A program made the translations under genes and the position numbers. 64,000 nucleotides of DNA from Microbacterium sp. ProA8 (lineage in GTDB: Bacteria; Actinomycetota; Actinomycetes; Actinomycetales; Microbacteriaceae), in contig NZ_CP157000.1 of assembly GCF_039905635.1 (NCBI RefSeq), positions 3,906,001 through 3,970,000 on the forward strand, read 5' to 3'. Shown piece after piece: positions 60,353-64,000 of the stretch (within the stretch, counting starts at the first letter, position 1; each line of letters starts with the position of its first letter). The notes under the pieces are model-generated. The model was not told the origin of the DNA. It did not search any database and was given only the letters and a program-made list of their open reading frames with translations.

Positions 60353-61078
60353 ATGAACATCCCGCCGGTCGATGTCGAGGTGCCCGCACGGGTGCGTGCG
60401 CTGGCGCGCGGCGCAGCGCTGGTTCCGGTGTGGCGCAACGACTACGGCGGACTGACGTTCCGCACCGACGACGGCCGCTATGTCAAGCACGGGCCGCGCA
60501 ACGCCGAGTCCTCGTTCGCGGGAGAGGCGGAGCGCCTGGGCTGGGCCGGCGCGCACACCGCGGTGCCGCGCGTCCTCGAGGCGGGAGCCGACGACACTCA
60601 CGAGTGGATGGTCACCGCGGCGCTGGCGGGCGCATCCGCCGTGGATCCCGCGTGGCGGGCGCATCCGGCGGTCGCCGTCCGCGCCGTCGGCGAGGGCCTG
60701 CGCGCCCTGCACGACGCGCTGCCCGTGGCGGACTGCCCGTTCGACTGGGGCGTGACCGCGCGCATCGCGAATGCCGAGGGTCGCGGCATCCGTGTGCCCG
60801 ACGCGCTGCGCGAGGCGCCGCCCATCGACCGCCTCGTCGTGTGCCACGGCGATGCCTGCTGCCCCAACACGCTGATCGGCGACGACGGCCGATGGACGGC
60901 GCACGTCGACCTCGGCACGCTCGGCCTCGGCGACCGCTGGGCCGACATCGCCGTGGCGTCGATGTCGACGACGTGGAACTATGGCGAGGGATGGGAGGAC
61001 GCCCTCATCGAGGCGTACGGGGTCGAACCCGACCGCGAGCGTCTGTCGTACTACCGAGACCTCTGGAACGCGACATGA
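60353..61078 (+). CDS. APH(3')-like aminoglycoside phosphotransferase homologue
   Basis: The protein has 241 residues. The catalytic block VCHGDACCPNTLIGDDGRW and the metal-binding block HVDLGTLGLGDRWADIAVA, followed by a C-terminal ALIEAYGVEPDRERLSYYRDLW, match the APH(3')/KanR layout closely. That layout is HGDxCxPN, then D.GR.G.aDR..DiA. It would transfer phosphate from ATP to aminoglycosides if the substrate pocket is kept, but activity is not proven. It is shorter than the usual ~265 residues. The ATG at 60353 has CAGGAT 6 nt upstream, and the stop overlaps the next start. Confidence 0.82.
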   Translation: MNIPPVDVEVPARVRALARGAALVPVWRNDYGGLTFRTDDGRYVKHGPRNAESSFAGEAERLGWAGAHTAVPRVLEAGADDTHEWMVTAALAGASAVDPAWRAHPAVAVRAVGEGLRALHDALPVADCPFDWGVTARIANAEGRGIRVPDALREAPPIDRLVVCHGDACCPNTLIGDDGRWTAHVDLGTLGLGDRWADIAVASMSTTWNYGEGWEDALIEAYGVEPDRERLSYYRDLWNAT

Positions 61079-61596
61079 CCGAGAACAACGGCCCCTCGAT
61101 CACCGGCACCGTCTGCAAGATCGACGGGCACCCCAACCTCGTGATCCTGCGACGGTTCCGCGCCGGTGCCGACGAGATCTGGCGCGAGCTCACCGAATCC
61201 GCGCGGCTCGAACGCTGGATCGGCCGGTGGGAGGGCGATCCGAAGACCGGCCACGTCACGTTCTACATGACGTCGGAGAGCCAGGATGCCGCCCCCGAGG
61301 AGTACACGATCCTCGAGTGCGACCCGCCACGGCGGTTCGCCGGCGACACCTCGCAGGGCAGTGGCTCGTGGCATCTGTGGTTCGAGCTCGCCGAGGACTC
61401 CCCCGGGGACACCGTGCTCACCTTCGGCCAGCGGCTGAATCCCGGCGAGGACGTCGGCTCGATCGGTCCGGGGTGGGAGTACTACCTCGACCGGCTCGTC
61501 GCCGCCCAGGCCGGTCTGGATGCCGGCACCGTGGTGTGGGACGACTACTTCCCCGCGCTGCAGCCCGCTTACGAGCGGCTCGTCGCGGCCGACTGA
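61075..61596 (+). CDS. SRPBCC/AHSA1-type protein
   Basis: The protein has 173 residues. The START/Bet v1-like helix-grip fold is shown by LRRFRAGADEIWRELTESARLERWIG, EEYTILECDPPRRFAG, SWHLWFELAEDSPGDTVLTFGQRLN and the closing helix GPGWEYYLDRLVAAQAG. Such proteins bind hydrophobic ligands or modulate chaperones, and the role here is unknown. Its ATG overlaps the stop of the APH(3')-like gene, so the two are translated together. Confidence 0.85.
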   Translation: MTENNGPSITGTVCKIDGHPNLVILRRFRAGADEIWRELTESARLERWIGRWEGDPKTGHVTFYMTSESQDAAPEEYTILECDPPRRFAGDTSQGSGSWHLWFELAEDSPGDTVLTFGQRLNPGEDVGSIGPGWEYYLDRLVAAQAGLDAGTVVWDDYFPALQPAYERLVAAD

Positions 61597-61628
61597 CGCA
61601 GCGTCGCCGACGTTCGCGTCCGGTCCGG

Positions 61629-61669
61629 GGCGTTTCGTCTCGCTCGTTCCTCGCTCGCTCAACGACCCG
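61629..61669. repeat. Dispersed GTTGAGCGAGC repeat, left flank
   Basis: An inverted intact copy ends in CAACGACCCGGGGTCAGG. The same orientation and flanking GGGGTCAGG recur at 61867-61905. Confidence 0.85.
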
Positions 61670-61670
61670 G

Positions 61671-61865
61671 GGTCAGGGCACGAGTGAGCCGTGCGGTCCA
61701 GCAAACGCCGGTCAACGGCATCCGGAATCCCGCGATGTCCGGACCGCACCCGGTCAGGACACGAGTGAGCCGTGCGGTCCAGCAAACGCCGGTCAACGGC
61801 ATCCGGAATCCCGCGATGTCCGGACCGCACCCCGGGTCAGGACACGAATGAGCCGTGCGGTCCGA
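61671..61865. repeat. 81-bp tandem repeat, two and a half copies
   Basis: Units start with GGTCAGG at 61671, 61752 and 61835, with periods of 81 and 83 bp. The first two are almost identical and the third is truncated. Each complete unit holds GTGCGGTCC and GGACCGCAC, which can pair. With its flanking repeats it fills the 313-bp gap between the SRPBCC gene and the convergent ecfT gene. No gene is seen. Confidence 0.9.
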
Positions 61866-61866
61866 G

Positions 61867-61905
61867 GCGTTTCGTCTCGCTCGTTCCTCGCTCGCTCAAC
61901 GACCG
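61867..61905. repeat. Dispersed GTTGAGCGAGC repeat, right flank
   Basis: An inverted intact copy in the same orientation as 61629-61669 ends 5 bp before the ecfT stop codon. Confidence 0.85.
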
Positions 61906-61909
61906 GGGG

Positions 61910-62716
61910 TCAGGACCAGACGAAGCGGAAGGTCCCGGCGGCGACCGCGGCGCCGATGGCCAGGGCCATGATCGCGGCGCCTCCGACGAGCGCCACGAGG
62001 TCGCGCGGATGCAGGCGCGAGGGCCGCGACCAGGTGCGGGGGATGTCGGAGCCGAAGCCGCGCGCCTCCATCGCCATCGCGAGCTTCGTGCCCCGCCGTA
62101 CGGCGAACACGAGCAGGACGAACGCCATGGAGAAGAAGCGGCGGATCGCGCCGCTGTCGCCCACGCCGCGCGCGCGGCGCGCGAGACCCATGCTGCGCCA
62201 GTCGTCGAGGAAGAGGCCCAGCGTGCGGGTGCCGGCCAGCACCCCGAGCACGAACCGGCTCGGCAGCTTCGCGACCTGCGCGAGGGCGTCGGCGAGCTCG
62301 GTGGGATCCGTGCGACCGAACAGCAGGATCGTCGGCAGCGCGAGGGCGAGCACGCGCACGCACACGGCGAGGGCGAGCGCGATCGAATCGTCGCTGATCG
62401 TGGCGTACCAGAACGACCAGTACACGGTCCCGCCCGGCTCGGCGTACAGCAGCATGCTGATGCCGGCGATCGGTGCGAAGAAGAGGATGGGCAGCATCCG
62501 CTTCAGCACGGTCATGGCGCCGAGGCCCGTCAGCGGGATGCAGGCGAGCTGCAGGATGATCGCCACGACGGCGCTCGTGACGTCGATCGAGGCGAACAGC
62601 GGCACCGACAGCAGCAGCGCGAGCACGATCTTGGTGACCGGGTTGACGCCGTCCAGCCACGCCCTCCGCTCGGCCTCGACATCGTTCGCGCCGGTGCGCG
62701 GAGCGACGGCGGTCAC
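61910..62716 (-). CDS. ECF transporter transmembrane (T) component
   Basis: The protein has 268 residues with five or six helices. The coupling helices carry the EcfT Ala-Arg-Gly motifs: MGLARRARGVG and AMEARGFGSD. The N-terminus WLDGVNPVTKIVLALLLSVPLF and the PILFFAPIAGISMLLY block are typical. It links the ATPases to a vitamin-binding S subunit. Its ATG overlaps the stop of the fused ATPase gene. The layout (fused double ATPase plus T) resembles the YkoD-YkoC thiamine-precursor system, but the S gene is not in the window. Confidence 0.9.
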   Translation of the reverse strand: MTAVAPRTGANDVEAERRAWLDGVNPVTKIVLALLLSVPLFASIDVTSAVVAIILQLACIPLTGLGAMTVLKRMLPILFFAPIAGISMLLYAEPGGTVYWSFWYATISDDSIALALAVCVRVLALALPTILLFGRTDPTELADALAQVAKLPSRFVLGVLAGTRTLGLFLDDWRSMGLARRARGVGDSGAIRRFFSMAFVLLVFAVRRGTKLAMAMEARGFGSDIPRTWSRPSRLHPRDLVALVGGAAIMALAIGAAVAAGTFRFVWS

Positions 62717-64000
62717 GATCGCACCCCCACCGGCAGCGGCCCCACGCCCCGGTCACGGGCCGACCCCACGCCGCCGAGATCGATGCGGTGGCCGCCGAGG
62801 TGGCGCAGCACGTCCTCGTCGTGCGTGACGGCGACGACGGTGGTGCCCGCGTCGATCTCGGACTGCAGCAGCTGCACGAGCTCGATCCAGCCGCGGCGGT
62901 CCTGCCCGAACGTCGGCTCGTCGAGCACGATCACCGGCGGCGCGTCGGCGAGCACGGTCGCCACCGAGAGCCGGCGCTTCTGCCCGCCCGACAGCGTGAA
63001 CGGATTCGCGGCCGCGAGCGGCGCGAGGTGCAGGCGCTCGAGCAGCTCGTCGACGATCGCGTCGACCGCCGCCGGGTCGACGCCGCGCGAGCGCGGCCCG
63101 ATCGCGAGCTCGTCGCGCACGGTCGAGGCGAGGAACTGGTGCTCCGGCTCCTGGAACACCGTGCCGATGCGCGTGAGCAGCTCGCGCGACGTCCACCGCG
63201 ACGGCCGGCGGCCCGAGCGCCCGGCGAGCTCGGGCGCGGCGATGACCTCGCCCGCGGCCTCGGGCAGCAGCCCGGCGAGGGTGAGCGCCAGGGTGGACTT
63301 GCCGGCGCCGTTGGGGCCGGTGATCACCGTCGCCGCGCCGCGCGGCACGCGGACGTCGAGCCCGGCGCGGACGACGCTGCGTCCATCGCGCGAGATCGAG
63401 AGAGCGGATGCCTCGACCGCCGCAGCGGCGTCGGCCGAGGCCCCAGCCCGCACCGGCAGCTCGACCGGGCGACCGGGCACCCACACCCCTGCGGCGGCGA
63501 GCGCCTCGCCGTGACGGGCGAAGACGTCGGCCGGCGTGCCGTCGGCGAGCAGTCCGCCGTCGGCGCCTACGACGATGACCCGGTCCATCAGGTCGGCCCA
63601 GACCGCCGTGCGGTGCTCGATCACCACGAGGGTCGCCCCGGTGTCGCCGAGCGCGTGCTCGATGCTCGCGCGCACCTCACGGACGCCGTCGGGATCGAGG
63701 TTCGCCGTCGGCTCGTCGAGCAGCAGCACACCGGGTCGCATCGCGAGCACCCCGGCCAGGGCGAGGCGCTGCTTCTGCCCTCCCGAGAGCGACTTCGTCT
63801 GCCGGGCGAGGGGCACGTCCAGACCGACCGCCTCGAGCGCCTCGGCGACGCGCGCCGGGATGTCGGCCGCCGGCACACCGAGGTTCTCGCAGCCGAAGGC
63901 GACGTCGTCGCCCACCTTCGACAGCACCACGCCGGCGTCGGGGTCTTGCAGCACCAGACCGACGCGGCCGCGGTGCGCTTCCGCCCGCTCGCCGTCGATG
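62713..64000 (-). CDS. ECF transporter fused double ATPase, 5' end missing
   Basis: The reading frame runs off the right edge, so the first Walker A is not seen. Visible parts of domain 1 are the Q loop VLQDPDAGVV, signature SGGQKQRLALAGVLA and Walker B GVLLLDEPTANLD. Domain 2 is complete: Walker A GPNGAGKSTLALTLAG, Q loop FQEPEHQF, signature LSGGQKRRLSVATVLA and Walker B VIVLDEPTFGQD. Both carry the energy-coupling-factor sequence type. It powers vitamin or metal uptake together with ecfT, to which it is coupled (ATGA overlap). Confidence 0.92.
   Translation of the reverse strand, partial: IDGERAEAHRGRVGLVLQDPDAGVVLSKVGDDVAFGCENLGVPAADIPARVAEALEAVGLDVPLARQTKSLSGGQKQRLALAGVLAMRPGVLLLDEPTANLDPDGVREVRASIEHALGDTGATLVVIEHRTAVWADLMDRVIVVGADGGLLADGTPADVFARHGEALAAAGVWVPGRPVELPVRAGASADAAAAVEASALSISRDGRSVVRAGLDVRVPRGAATVITGPNGAGKSTLALTLAGLLPEAAGEVIAAPELAGRSGRRPSRWTSRELLTRIGTVFQEPEHQFLASTVRDELAIGPRSRGVDPAAVDAIVDELLERLHLAPLAAANPFTLSGGQKRRLSVATVLADAPPVIVLDEPTFGQDRRGWIELVQLLQSEIDAGTTVVAVTHDEDVLRHLGGHRIDLGGVGSARDRGVGPLPVGVRS

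Noticed and set aside
60353..61078. Acquired antibiotic-resistance cassette
   Set aside because: GC content, codon use and the coupled downstream gene match the chromosome. There is no integron, IS element or other transfer sign.
61671..61865. CRISPR-like array
   Set aside because: The repeated unit is contiguous and almost identical over its whole 81 bp. There are no constant repeats separated by unique spacers, and no cas genes are near.

Overview
The window is high-GC actinobacterial DNA, most likely from Microbacterium or a close relative in Microbacteriaceae. The signs are tightly packed short operons, heavy use of GTG starts, two copies of a small MGTL-type protein seen in this family, an F420 gene (cofE) with an F420-type oxidoreductase, and the very frequent heptamer GGATGCC/GGCATCC. 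No tRNA, rRNA, CRISPR array, phage or transposase gene was seen. It reads as core and metabolic chromosome rather than a mobile island.

Layout. 0-2.6 kb: c-di-GMP signalling (3' end of a phytochrome-GGDEF gene and an EAL gene) interleaved with two paralogous small proteins. 2.6-9.8 kb: small hypotheticals, a thioesterase-like protein, a GNAT, cofE, a sensor kinase/response regulator/membrane protein operon, an F420-type oxidoreductase and a pentapeptide-repeat protein. 9.9-17.7 kb: etfB-etfA-cytochrome b, a MarR regulator, and an operon of acyl-CoA dehydrogenase, 3-hydroxyisobutyrate dehydrogenase and enoyl-CoA hydratase. 17.9-19.9 kb: small proteins. 19.9-25.7 kb: a giant secreted alpha-amylase/pullulanase. 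26-33 kb: phosphotransferase, thiolase, hotdog thioesterase and the methylcitrate operon gntR-prpD-prpB-prpC. 33-36.2 kb: ABC-2 exporter with its MarR regulator. 36-48.4 kb: rnhA, VOC, NUDIX, aldo/keto reductase, a heterodimeric ABC exporter, a DUF4407 protein, rlmN, GNAT, LysE and HAD. 48.4-55.9 kb: a beta-galactoside operon (binding protein, two permeases, GH2 beta-galactosidase, LacI). 56-59.2 kb: VOC, two SDRs and an enoyl-CoA hydratase. 59.3-61.6 kb: DUF488, an APH(3')-like kinase and an SRPBCC protein. 61.9-64 kb: ECF transporter T and fused ATPase genes, the latter cut by the window end.

How the genes fit together. The acyl-CoA dehydrogenase, enoyl-CoA hydratase and 3-hydroxyisobutyrate dehydrogenase match valine breakdown towards propionyl-CoA. 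The prp genes would burn propionyl-CoA. ETF takes electrons from acyl-CoA dehydrogenases, and the cytochrome b encoded directly after etfA could pass them to the membrane. A 14-bp element, GTGTATACATAAAC, occurs both in front of gntR and in the etfB/marR intergenic region, suggesting shared control. The amylopullulanase and beta-galactosidase loci each carry LacI-type operators.

Two genome-wide habits stand out. Many genes appear leaderless: a TANNNT -10 box lies 6-8 nt before the start codon. Several dispersed repeat families also fill intergenic DNA and, in at least four genes, are translated as part of the protein.
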